Shown: positions 21,906 through 33,100 of the stretch, one piece after another
Layout of the letters: each line of letters starts with the position of its first letter
Position numbering within the stretch: the first letter of the stretch is position 1
From: Berberis thunbergii
Lineage: Eukaryota; Streptophyta; Magnoliopsida; Ranunculales; Berberidaceae
Assembly: GCA_003290165.1 (NCBI GenBank)
Contig: QNQO01000532.1
Location: 1 to 64,000 of the forward strand
DNA: 64,000 nucleotides
Direction of reading: 5' to 3'
The notes under the pieces: generated by a model
Told to the model about the DNA's origin: nothing
Seen by the model: the letters and a program-made list of their open reading frames with translations, nothing else
Databases searched by the model: none
Program-made: the position numbers and the translations under genes

Positions 21906-23790
21906 CATCATAGACTAATTGATTTGTGAATTTACTTGAGATGAGATTAGCTATTTCATACGTTGGTTTGTCCAACTCGTAAGTGTCAGACCTCATTTGA
22001 GTACATGGGGAAATCTCCAATCTCCATCTTCCACTTTTCGTCCCTGCTATGGGAAGAGAAACCACTAGTATTCACACAGATGAACTGATTATAGATTTGT
22101 TAATGATAGAAGAATCTACTAGAAGCTAGGAAGCATGGCCTCGAACACCGCGACACGAAGAATCTCAAAAAAGTAGAGGACATTGCAATAATAAAATAAT
22201 TACTATATATATATATATAATTTTGTCAAATTGATGTAAGACCTTAAGAAGAATGAACAATAGTCCAATATCATATTAAAATAGATCAGCAGGCTATTGC
22301 ATACTCAGTCGCCTGCTTTTTGTCGAGAAACGACACTCTTGCAAATTACTACATGGTACGAGCCACGAGCATCTATTCCCTAACAACCCATTCACAAAGG
22401 CAGAAACTTATCATAGTGATCTGACTCTCTGTTATTTTAACACTACCATGGTGGAACAAACTTTGGTAGAAATTGCGCTTCATTTGTAACAACTCGCTAC
22501 TATGATGAAGCTCCACTTGACGAATATGGTAATTACTATTCTTATGATATAACAATGTATATAAGGACTTGTGTATTAGCTTACAACTGACACTGTCAAT
22601 TTTGACATGTTTCCAGCTCTGTTACACTTTTCCTGTTATATTTCCTATCTTGGTTTATATGCTTCAATTTTAGGAATACTCTTTGTATATGCTCTGTCAC
22701 GTTTCTGCATTTGTTTTTTGCCATAGCAGTTCTGCATGTACTTGCGTGTATTTCTACAGCAATGTTCTCATCTTATCATGTAAGAAGGCTAATGTTGCGT
22801 GCATGTAATAAGGCTAATGTAAGAAGGCTAATGTACTTGCGTGCATGAATGATGATTCTGGCACACTTATGTGATGAACATAAGGGATTGAAAACTGGAA
22901 TGTGCTTGGTATGTTGTAGTTATCTAATGCAAATCTAATGTGCTTGGTATGCTTTCTAAACTGGGAATATCTCTGTTTTTTTGGACTGCAGGGAACTGCA
23001 AAACATGATTGCAATTAGGGGGACGAGCAGCAGCACGGTGGGTGCGCACTGGACTGGGCAGTCTGTCGCAAAACAGGGTGTTCTCTGTTTGGATGGGTGT
23101 TGCGTTTACTGCGGTCCGAAGCTGCGATGACATGGACTGCTAGCTGCTGTGATGCTGTGTTCTGGCTGTGTTCACATGGACTGTTGCTGTGATGCTGTGT
23201 TCTGGCTGCGAAGACATGGACTACTGCTGTTGAGTGCTGCGGCCTGACTTGCTGCGTGGTTGTGGTTTTTAATATTTTGCGGCTGCGTGGATGCAGTTAT
23301 TCTGCGGCTGTGTACACTGGTTCCCCGTAATCGCCTTCAGTTCTAGGTCATGATTCTGGGGCTTCTGGTGAGGCCGCGACGCCTCCCAAACCCCCCCAGG
23401 AAGGTGCCCAAGACTCCACACAAGGTACTAATCTCATTTGCAAGTATTTTTTTTATCGATTTTCTGTTTATTAAGCTCAGATTAAAGGTTCCTAAAACAT
23501 CACAAGATTTGGATATCGTCTTCCAAAATGGATTGACATTGCATCGTAGATGCAAAAGGTCTCTTTTGGGCTGTCCAAGTTTGGGCATAGTCTTGGACTT
23601 TAAATTATCAATATAGGATAACACGATTTAATGGGTTGTCACATGCCAGTTAGATTTTCATGTTCTCTAATTGAATTTTTAAATTTGAGAATCGTTGTAT
23701 CATATGTAATTTTTCTATGAGTATTTTTTTTTTTTTTAAACCAGTTCTCAAGTTTGATTCTGAAACAGCACATCTCACTTGCTATTGTAA
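21906..23790. other. CACTA interior with no recognised gene
   Basis: This contains a short TA microsatellite at about 22203-22221 and a region richer in GC from about 22990 to 23420. Frames around 23343-23624 on both strands lack known motifs. A donor-like AAG|GTACTA follows KVPKTPHK near 23424, so part of another captured exon is possible, but I cannot identify it. Confidence 0.4.
23125..23235. repeat. Minisatellite built on GCTGTGATGCTGTGTTCTGG
   Basis: The word ACATGGACT followed by GCTGTGATGCTGTGTTCTGG is repeated twice with a third decayed copy, at a period near 43 bases. It lies in the GC-richer interior of the CACTA element. Confidence 0.6.
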
Positions 23791-23794
23791 ACGG

Positions 23795-25062
23795 GCATTT
23801 TGAATTTGTATTCAGTAGCTTTCCTTGTGTTGTTACAATGGCTTTGGGCAGGCTTAAGGTACGTCCTATATTAAATGCTCATCTCCATTTTCCCTATTTT
23901 CTTACACGAAAATTATGCTTGCTAGCTAGAGGATCAAGTTGTGTTAACACTGCCATCGTATTCTCTCAATGGATAAAGTGACAAGTGTATAATTATTTTA
24001 ATCGGTTTGTATGAATATTGCAGATTAAAAAATGGAAAGCCTGGGAAAAAGAAACAAGATCAGTGGAGTATCAGTATACACATGGTAATTGAATGTTTCA
24101 AAGATTGATAGATTTATCAAAATTGTCGAGTTATTAATTCGTTTTGAATAGAAAAAAAAAAGGTGCAACATATGCAAGAATGTCTACTAATTAATAAATG
24201 TGTGAATTACTCCAATGGTGCTACAGATCCGGAGAGGTTTAGATTTGCTAGAGACACATCCTTCGAGAGAAGGCACTTGAATTCCTGGAGCAAGTCACCC
24301 GTTCTCCTTTGGATTGTAAGAATCAAACCATGTTTTCTTTTGTTAAATAATATCTCTGATTATGAATTCAACACTATTATGCATTTTCCATTAAATTCTG
24401 CAAAGTATAATGATGTATAGTGCCTTGATTTGATTCAATCCCATAAGATAAATGAATTGTGAAGATATAACAAATTTTGCCTACTTAAATATGAATGTGT
24501 TCCAAGTATCTGTGACGCCCGGGTTATATTATTAGACACATCTAGTTTAAATTTGATTCATTTTGGGTAGGCTGACTACAATGTCTGCTTAATTTTCTAT
24601 AGCTTTAATTATTGACGCATCAAGTGTACATAGACGAATCAACAAATTGGAGACCATTCTTAAATTGGATAGCCATGACTGCTTCATGAATAAGTTCAAT
24701 TATTATAAGCATGAATGATTAATCTAGCTAGCTAACAGCAGGTTGCTTATTGTTTCAGGCATGCTTCTTTAGACAGTTCTTTCGATCTGTCCTCAAGGTC
24801 GATTATTTGACTCTGAGACATGGATTTATAATGGTAAGTCCTATCCTTCGTAAAAGTGAGTTACTTGTACGAATTTTATAGATTTACTGAGTAAAAGATG
24901 TTGTTTGTGATTGACAGACACATTTGGTCCCCCAAAGCGCGAATAAATTTGATTTTCAGAAATACATCAACAGATCACTTGAAGAAGATTTCAAAGTTGT
25001 TGTAGGAATCAATCCAGTAATTTGGTTCATAGCAGTGATGTTCTTGCTCTTCAACACCAATG
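23795..25062 (+). pseudogene. MLO gene fragment captured by the CACTA element
   Basis: Five consecutive exon-like blocks with splice sites. The first ends at 23858 with TMALGRLK but is degraded upstream. The others are 24024-24084 (IKKWKAWEKETRSVEYQYTH), 24227-24315 (DPERFRFARDTSFERRHLN onward), 24759-24833 ([20 protein letters not shown]) and 24918-25062 ([18 protein letters not shown], then [16 protein letters not shown]). These are unmistakable central segments of MLO seven-transmembrane proteins, which modulate powdery-mildew susceptibility and calcium signalling at the plasma membrane. The four later blocks keep one open frame and correct phases. The N-terminal exons and the calmodulin-binding C terminus are missing. 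The fragment lies between the CACTA subterminal arrays. It is not an intact MLO gene; whether it is transcribed is unknown. Confidence 0.85.
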
Positions 25063-25144
25063 GTAAGTTGCATAAATGCTTGCTATGGGCCTTTTGTCAT
25101 TGTCATCATATGGGCCTAATTTTGTTCCTTGTGTATTTTGCGAC

Positions 25145-25235
25145 TAGAGAGCATTTATTACTATCAAGGAATTTTGTTCAAGGAATTTTGTTCCTTGGGA
25201 GAGCATTTATTACTATCAAGGAATTTTGTTCACAA
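25145..25235. repeat. Tandem duplication next to the last MLO exon
   Basis: GAGAGCATTTATTACTATCA followed by AGGAATTTTGTTC occurs at about 25147 and again at about 25199. It lies in the remnant intron downstream of the captured MLO exon. Confidence 0.6.
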
Positions 25236-25524
25236 CAACTGTGTGCAATTATTGTATGTAAAAATTTTGTTTTATGTCCCATAGACAATCACAATTTTGT
25301 TTTATGTAGTTATCTCAATTTGAGGTTGACAGTATTTGGGATTGTATTTTTTTGTGATGGACAATTTATTGAGTCTATGAAAATTAATTTAATTTTGTTC
25401 AGGTTTAAGATGTTTATAATTTGCCAAATCTTAAAATTAATATAATGACAAAAAAAAGTATATGCTAAATTTTAAAATTAATATAATTTAATTATAAAAA
25501 AATCATTTTTCAATTTTATTTTGT

Positions 25525-26280
25525 TAGCCACGGCAATCTGGCCGTCGCTAATATAAAAAATCATTTTTTTAAATACCATTTAATTAGCCACGGCCGAAAT
25601 GCCGTCGCTACAATAAAAAATGTTAAATTTTTTTTTAAAAATCAGTTAGCCACGGCCAAAATGTCGTTGCTAAAATAAAAAAAAAATTAATTTTTTTTAA
25701 AAAAATCAGTTAGCCACGGCCAAAATGCCGTTGCTAAAATAAAAAAATTAAAATTTTTTTTTAAATCAGTTAGCCACGGCCAAAATGCCGTCACTAAAAT
25801 AAAAAATTTAAAATTTTTTTTTAAATTCAATTAGCCACGGCCAAAATGTCGTCGCTAAAATAAAAAAATTTAATTTTTTTAAAAAAAAATCAGTTAGCCA
25901 CGGCCAAAATGCCGTCGCTAAAATAAAAAAATTTTAATTTTTTTTTAAAAATCAGTTAGCCACGGCCAAAATTCCGTCGCTAAAATAAAAAATGTTAAAT
26001 TTTTTTTTACAAAAATCAATTAGCGACGGTATTTTGCCGTCGCTAATATAAAAAATATTAAATTTAAAAAAAAATCAGTTAGTTACGGATAGTTTACACT
26101 TTAGCGACAGTTGTATTCCGTGGCTAATTAGCCACGGCTCTTTTGCCGTCGCTGAATCAAATAGCGACGATAAATGTAGCTACGGAATAGCGACGAATGT
26201 TGTGCCATCGCTGATTCCTTTTAGCGACGGTTTAGCTCAATCAGCGACGATTTTTAGCCGTTGCTAATTCCCATTTTTTT
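25525..26280. repeat. Right subterminal hairpin array of the CACTA element
   Basis: About ten units have a period near 60 bases, each TTAGCCACGG, then CCAAAAT, then GCCGTCGCTAA, separated by A/T runs. The last 200 bases change to compact motifs (TAGCGACGATAAATGTAGC and similar) before the terminal TTTTTTTTGTAGTG. The unit differs from the left array (GCCACGG rather than GCGACGG), so the two ends are related but not identical. Confidence 0.82.
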
Positions 26281-26287
26281 TGTAGTG

Positions 26288-27128
26288 CGTTGATGGAAGC
26301 ACAAAATCATAACTTGTCATCATTATAAATTTTATTATCGAAAATTGTCACATGTACAAAATTACTCATAAACACTGTCCACCTGCTTGTTGATTGTACT
26401 TGTAAATATTATGAAATTGAGAGGGCAAAAATGAAAAACGAAAATCAGGTCGAAGACATACAAAATCACTATTCATTTGCGGAACTCTTGTTATATAGTT
26501 TAGATATAACTTTTCTTTATTCGTGTCAAATTTAAGTTTGAATTGTTATAAAGAATCATTCATAAAAAATAAAAATAAAAACTTGTTTGTTGTGTTGATC
26601 CGAAGTTTTGGAATAAAAAAAAGATTCTCAAGGAAACTGCACGAAAATTGGAACCCTAGGACTACAGAATTCATTTGAGTTACGGAACTCTCTAGTTGAA
26701 AAAAGCAAGGGAAGATGATCTTAACCCATCTCTGAAATGGATCTACCGAGCCTTGTGGTATGATATCAAAGACTTAACACTTAAAACCTCAGAACTTTCC
26801 AAGCAAAGCCAGGATGAAGGCACAGTCGAGCAACTCCGAGAGAGTTTTAAAGCGGATAGGAATCTGAATAGATAGGTCTTATTGAAACCAAACATCGCAC
26901 TTCACAATGTGAACTTATAATTCCAGCATCTGAAACAATGTCAACTAATAGATTTAATATCCATTCTAAATCTACATTTATTTCAATGTTCTTTTGTCAC
27001 GAACTCATCTACTTGATTCAAGCAGATAGCTATTCACATTCTTTTCATACATTCTCATTGTTTTTCTATAACATTTGTATGACCATTCATCCAAATGCAA
27101 GAAAAAAGTCGAAAAACAAAGAAAAATT
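26288..27128. other. DNA between the CACTA element and the plastid-protein gene
   Basis: AT-rich; no gene recognised. The 3' UTR of the minus-strand gene ending at 27129 should lie in the right part. Confidence 0.4.
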
Positions 27129-30100
27129 TTATTCAGAGAGAGGGTCAGACCACCTCCTCTTGATCTCAGATTTCGATCGTACCTCTTTGAGCTTACCATC
27201 CATCCCATAATCCCTCTCCATCACAAGGTTGATCCCTTCATCCGAGTACCATCCAACACCGATACAAAGGATGCCATCTTTTTGAACATCAACGTAGGCT
27301 GTGACACCACCAGGCAACCAGAGAACAGTGACATCCTGCATGTCTAGCATCTCTTCCTCTCCAAAGTAGACAGAGCTCTCAGGCAAACTCCTCTTCGTCA
27401 AGGTTTCAGTACAAAGGTACACATAAGGCACTCCAGTGCTTTCTTCACTTATTGCCTCGTCACCATATACTGGAGTAGCACTCATCTCGAACACCTTCCA
27501 AGATCCAGTCAGATCTGATGGTTGTATTCGCTTCCGCTGAGAAAACGGCGTCACATCCAACTCCATGTCACTGAACAGACATAAAAAGTTCAGGTAGGCA
27601 GTGAGAAGATTTAGAAATATATGAAATTGGATATTTTTCTCACTTATATCATTTAAACCATTCATTTTCCTTGATTACATAGTTTTTTTCAAAATTTCCA
27701 AAATGTTTTAAACATGACTAGAAATGTTCTATATTTACAATCCAAATACATCATATATACAAATTGACAACATTTTGTGTGTTATGTTCTTTAGCCTGTT
27801 TTCGACTCGGTAACTAAAGATTCATTATTCATCACGTATCATTAAGAAGATCAAAGTTCAAAGTTTCTAAAATTGTATTAGATTGTGAAATACTTTGGAG
27901 TCATTGAATTTATGTTTTATTAGATTTAACACTTGGTCTATGTTACCACATCTACTCTTTACAGTCATTGAGCTGATTTAGACCTAATACCTCGTCATAT
28001 AGGGCTTAGGACATTACACTTCTCTTATGTATTCAATATTTTCTACAGTTAATAGTTGTACTGGTAAGTTTAAATGTTTAAACTTGTGTTAATAACTACT
28101 CTGTCAGCCTCTAATGGTACATTTATATTAACACGTCTTAGCATTCACTAACTGTATGGGATGTTAATGTGTGTTATAAACTTGTCTGTAAAGTAGCAAT
28201 TTTATTCTTTAGACGTACAATGATTCCAACAAAAATTCAATTTTTATTTCAAAAGGTTTGATTTAAATGCATTACAATAAGAAGTTATGAAGGAGTTGAG
28301 ATTTCGGAAATAGAACAACAGAATCCATTTACAATAAAAGAATCAAAACAGATGCCCTTCAATGATGTGTACGTGACGCCCAACGGCATAGGGAGCGAAA
28401 ATCCCAATCTCTGCTGCTGCAATCCATATAGTTCTCAAAAAAAAAAAAATCTTCTTATTTCTTTCATTCCATATACACTGTTCTAACTTCCAAATAAAGT
28501 TTCATTTCATCAAATTATGAGACCTCCAACCTCTAAAAAATATCCGTTGCAAAGAGAACCACCGACAACAACTTGAGTAATAAAGCCATAAAATGAACCC
28601 GAATCATCCCTAGCCCAATGGCAATAAGGAAAAAATGTGACACGCTTTCAAAAGAGGACACATGACAAAATCACCAATTTTCATACCCCTATTTGCCAAA
28701 ACTTCCTTTGATGGAACCCAATTACATACCAATGTCTATATACAGAATCCATTTCTAGTTGGGAATTCCCTCCATACCAAATTAACTGGAAAGTCGGTAA
28801 AATGATTTGGAGGAAGATGTTCATCACCAAAAGCTTGAAAACAAGAGCTAACCAAAAACAATTCATCTGTATCATCTTACCCTCCATGCCCCGGTTTGCA
28901 AGATGCTTGAAACACGTGCAAATTCATTCAACTCCCGAATGGCAAGTGTTGTGCTTGGCGCAACTGAAGATGCTGTGAAGTGTCATTGTCAAGATGCCCA
29001 AACTCCTCCACCCTACCTTTCTTCTTGGTAGATAAAACACAAAATCTACCAAACTGGGATACAAATGGCTCATCCCCTTACAATAAATCAAGCCAAAATT
29101 AAGCTTCTCACTTCTTACTAGGACCACCTTAACACCTTCTAAGAATCAGGATTTTAGATTGGAAAGCTTAGGAAGCTATTCAGATTCTTGAGGATCATAC
29201 TTAGTGTTCATGACTTGCTTCCACATAAGCACATACTATCTTCTTCCATCCCATTAGCTTCACAAACACTTAAACATATCATTGTAAAAGAACCACCAAG
29301 GGACCGATGGTTAACTTGCACATGAAACACACAAGACTACTAACTCAACTCTGCTAAAAAATGTTCAGCTTCAACATACATTTTACACAAGCTATGACCA
29401 CCATGCATCGGATATAGTTGTTTTGCACGTGAAAGGCACAAAGAGGACCGTCTCCTCCAATCTGCTAGGAAGTGTTCATCATACACTCTATGCGAGCTAA
29501 GTACGTAACAAGGACACTTTCTATTTTAAAAAAATCCATGTGTTTTTTATGCTTTGCACCTCAAATATTCCATGCTTCATATTATCTTTTAAAAGCTCCA
29601 AATATTGGTACACATTGCGAGTATGCTATGTCAAGACTCAAAATAGTAATACACAAATAGCAATAATGATCTACAAGTAAAATTTAAAAAATATATATAT
29701 TTTAAAAGCTCCAATTATTTGTACATGGTACAAGTATATTATGTAAAGACTCAAACAGTAAGACACAAGTTGCAATAATGATCTACAAGAAAAATATGAC
29801 TGATAAAATAAGGTTGACAACTTGAAAAAAAAATATTGGTCTAATATCGTGAACTCGTGTGAGACACCAACAATCTTATTTTTAATCAGCAAAACATATT
29901 AGTACATTGTATTGATTATAAGAAAAAGGAGGCACGAAACAGTCTTACCTCTGTTGTTATTACATCTAAACGAGGAATATGTGGAAGGGGAGTATAGATC
30001 GCAAGAAAAATGGGTACTGGAAAAAACATTGTATAGGGAACGATTAGAGTCTTTACTTGAAAAAGGTCTAGAGTTGGGGCATAGAGTAATCGTGAGGTCA

Positions 30101-33100
30101 AAGTGATGGGGCCCCGAGGAAATACAAGAAAGAAAATTGGCCAAAAGGTTGTTCATCACCTAAACTTTCAATAAGTTATTTATGCATCAACCAAATGTAA
30201 AGAAGGTGAAAAGTCAGATTTTTGTTACATCCATGAGTATAGTTATCAAAAACTTTATCGCATCGAGTATCGGAAACCTAAATTTAAGATATTTGGATCG
30301 TAATTTATCATGTATCGTAAGATATGGTGCAAAATTAAATATAGTATATACTATATATTTAAGTATATAAAAGACATAAATTAAGTTTTGTTAAAGCAAT
30401 GAGGTTCAAAAACACTTCATTGATGTATGACTTGTTTGATACATATTAGCAAACTATTATCTATTGTCCATCTATTCATTCATGTCATTTGTACAATGAC
30501 GGTACTTCCCTACATCATCTTATATTAGTTTGTCGTAAGATATCATGTATTGTATTGATGAGGTTTAGATACCATACATATTGCGTATCGTATCATACAT
30601 ATATTGATAACTAATACTATATATCATATATATGATATATGATAAAGTTTGTTGGATCCACTAGCACTATCCACATAGGAATTGCTAAAATGCATGTTTA
30701 AGCCTTGCGATCATAAATAATTTAGGAAAAAGGTGGATGTCCAGTGAAAAGGTCCCCTAAGCATTGCGTGGGGCACGACGAGCCCTACTGGTGTGGCGTA
30801 GGCACCATTTCTTGTTATTTGTTTCCCTCCAATGTATAACCCCTGTGTTTGGTTAAATTCTTACTCAGAGTATTAGCGAGTAGGCTTTGCTTGTGCATGT
30901 GAGAGTTGTGAAACATTGTTGATCTGGTTAATTTTCAGCATATGCAATGACTGATGAGGATCAACAAAACATTTTTAAAATGTACAGAAGTTCGCAAGTG
31001 TCATCATTTTTAAAATAATGAGGTGACAACTTTTGTGTATCAAACTAGTTTACTAAAGTAGCCAACTTGACCCTGGAAAAAACAGAGACCTCAAACAATG
31101 ATCATTAAATCCCAGAAAAGCGGTGTGAACTCAATGAACGTATCATTACTTTGATTAAGAAACTTTTCCAAATGTATACATACTTTTTTATTTTTATGAA
31201 AACAATGTTTGATTGGAAGGATTTCCATTTTATATATTTAACACCATGCTGAAGAGCTTATTGTTTCTTTTCTTTGGTAAGCATATATATATTTTTATTA
31301 AAAATTTAAGAAGGAAAGATCAAAGTATGATATTACCTTTCGTCATTGAGACTAGAAGGACTGGCCCACTGTTCTTCGTAGACAGCAACCCTCATAATCT
31401 GTATATCTGAACCCCCATTGCTGAATTCAATGGTGTGCACAATGCGCAGTCTTTTGTGGCAACCTTTAACCAAACACTAAAATATGAAGCATATATAAGT
31501 TATTAGATTATCTACACATCGCACCTTCCAATTTTTCTTATAAGAGCATATAAATTCTTCCTTGGCCAATTTTAGTGATGATCAATAATAAAGTTTCTAT
31601 TGAAAATGAAAAGGGAAGTAACAAATGCATAAAAAAGGGACAAAGATTATCATCTTTAATAAGTCTGACAATACCACAACAATCAGCCTATCATAATGTC
31701 AAAAGTGACTGTATAGCAACAAGCCTAAACTTACCTCACATGCTAGCACATCAGGCCAGATGCCACTAACAATGATCATTTCCTTGAGCTTGAAGAGTAC
31801 CGAGAAGTCTCAAACCTTGGAGAAACTGGAATACAACAACCCCCATCTCCCCCACAAAAACTGTCTATTTCAACCTTTTCAAGCCACGAAAGCAAGAGAC
31901 AGAACAGTTTAATACAATCCCAGGAAAACTAATTTCAACTCATCCCAAATATATATCTAGTGCAAAGGAATTAGATTTTCATCCGAAAAGAAACTTTGAT
32001 GAAGCAGATATAGAGGTCATTGGACAGGCCTACTGGAGATCTTGATAACGTGGAAACCAAACAACAGGATGGGGGTAACTTTCTATGATGATTTCTACTG
32101 CCTTTCCTCTGTAGGGTACTATGGAGGAAGGACATCCCTGCCAAACTATGCTTCTTTCAAGTGAGGGATGGTATAAAATTAGGTTGCGACCAAGACTCTG
32201 CTTGGCACGTCACAAACTAATACATTTGCAAGTGTTTATGGTGATTTAAAGTGATATGTTCTGCTTGGTCACTTCTGCTTTTATGTCTTTATCGAGTAAC
32301 ACAATGGGCCCACAGTTTTCTGCCTAAACTTCTGCATTATAATTTTAGATAAAACCTCCTGAATTAAAATGCAATCATGCCCATGTAGAAAGTCAACATT
32401 GAACTCTTGTCTAGCCTTTCCTTCTTTATTTTTGTACTAATTAACCTCAATGTAAGTTTGATTGTTCGAGCGGAAAAGACGTCGGCTTGGGCATCATCAG
32501 ATTGGGAAGCACCAGTCAAACCCATACGTGTACAGAAGAGCAACAAGAGAGAAAGAAGCCATAAACAAGGAACTGTTAAGTTGATATTTTCACTGATCTT
32601 GTCAACAAGAATTGACACCTATAGAAATAAGAACAAAAATCCTAAATTCTTTTTTTCAACCCATCATTTTTTTGCATGTTTTGGTAGAAGATCCAAAATT
32701 TTTGAAAGAAAGAGAATATTTACAAGAAGGAAAGTAGGATATAATTTATTCAGATGTTGGGTCGGGCCTAAGTAAGCCCATTAGAATAATTAGATATGGA
32801 CTCCAATAGAATCTTGGTTTAAGTTTAGTTATAAATAAGGCCTATAAGTCATTGCTTGTAATTGGTTTTTGATGAATGAAGAATCTCTTATGGAAATTAT
32901 TTAGGTTTACTTACTTTTATTTTGCTTTCAACAATTTGTGGTATAATTTTATTTTTAATTCGTAGATTAGATTTTAGAACCGAAACAGTTCTAAATTGGT
33001 TTGATTGATTGAAAATAAATAAGAAAAGAGAAAGAAAGAAAGAAGAGAATATAGAAAATAGAGATTGAAGAACACAAAAGATCACAAAGCCACCGTTCAA

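Larger units (their letters stand above)
17768..26287. mobile_element. Non-autonomous CACTA (En/Spm) transposon carrying a gene fragment
   Basis: The left end is CACTACCAAAAAAAGC; the complement of the right end is CACTACAAAAAAAATGGG, agreeing at 12 of the first 13 positions. Flanking triplets are CCT (left) and CGT (right), close to but not an exact 3-bp duplication. Both ends carry dense subterminal arrays built on TTAGCGACGG and CCGTAGCTAA, as in other CACTA elements where they bind transposase. No transposase-like frame is visible in the 8.5 kb. The interior holds tRNA-like units, GATC-rich arrays, a minisatellite and MLO exons. Mobility would depend on a partner element. That it is one element rather than nested pieces is inferred from matching termini and motif. 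Confidence 0.78.

Noticed and set aside
23343..23624. Overlapping frames on both strands with KVPKTPHK and KVPKTSQD
   Set aside because: No domain recognised; could be part of another captured exon but cannot be supported.
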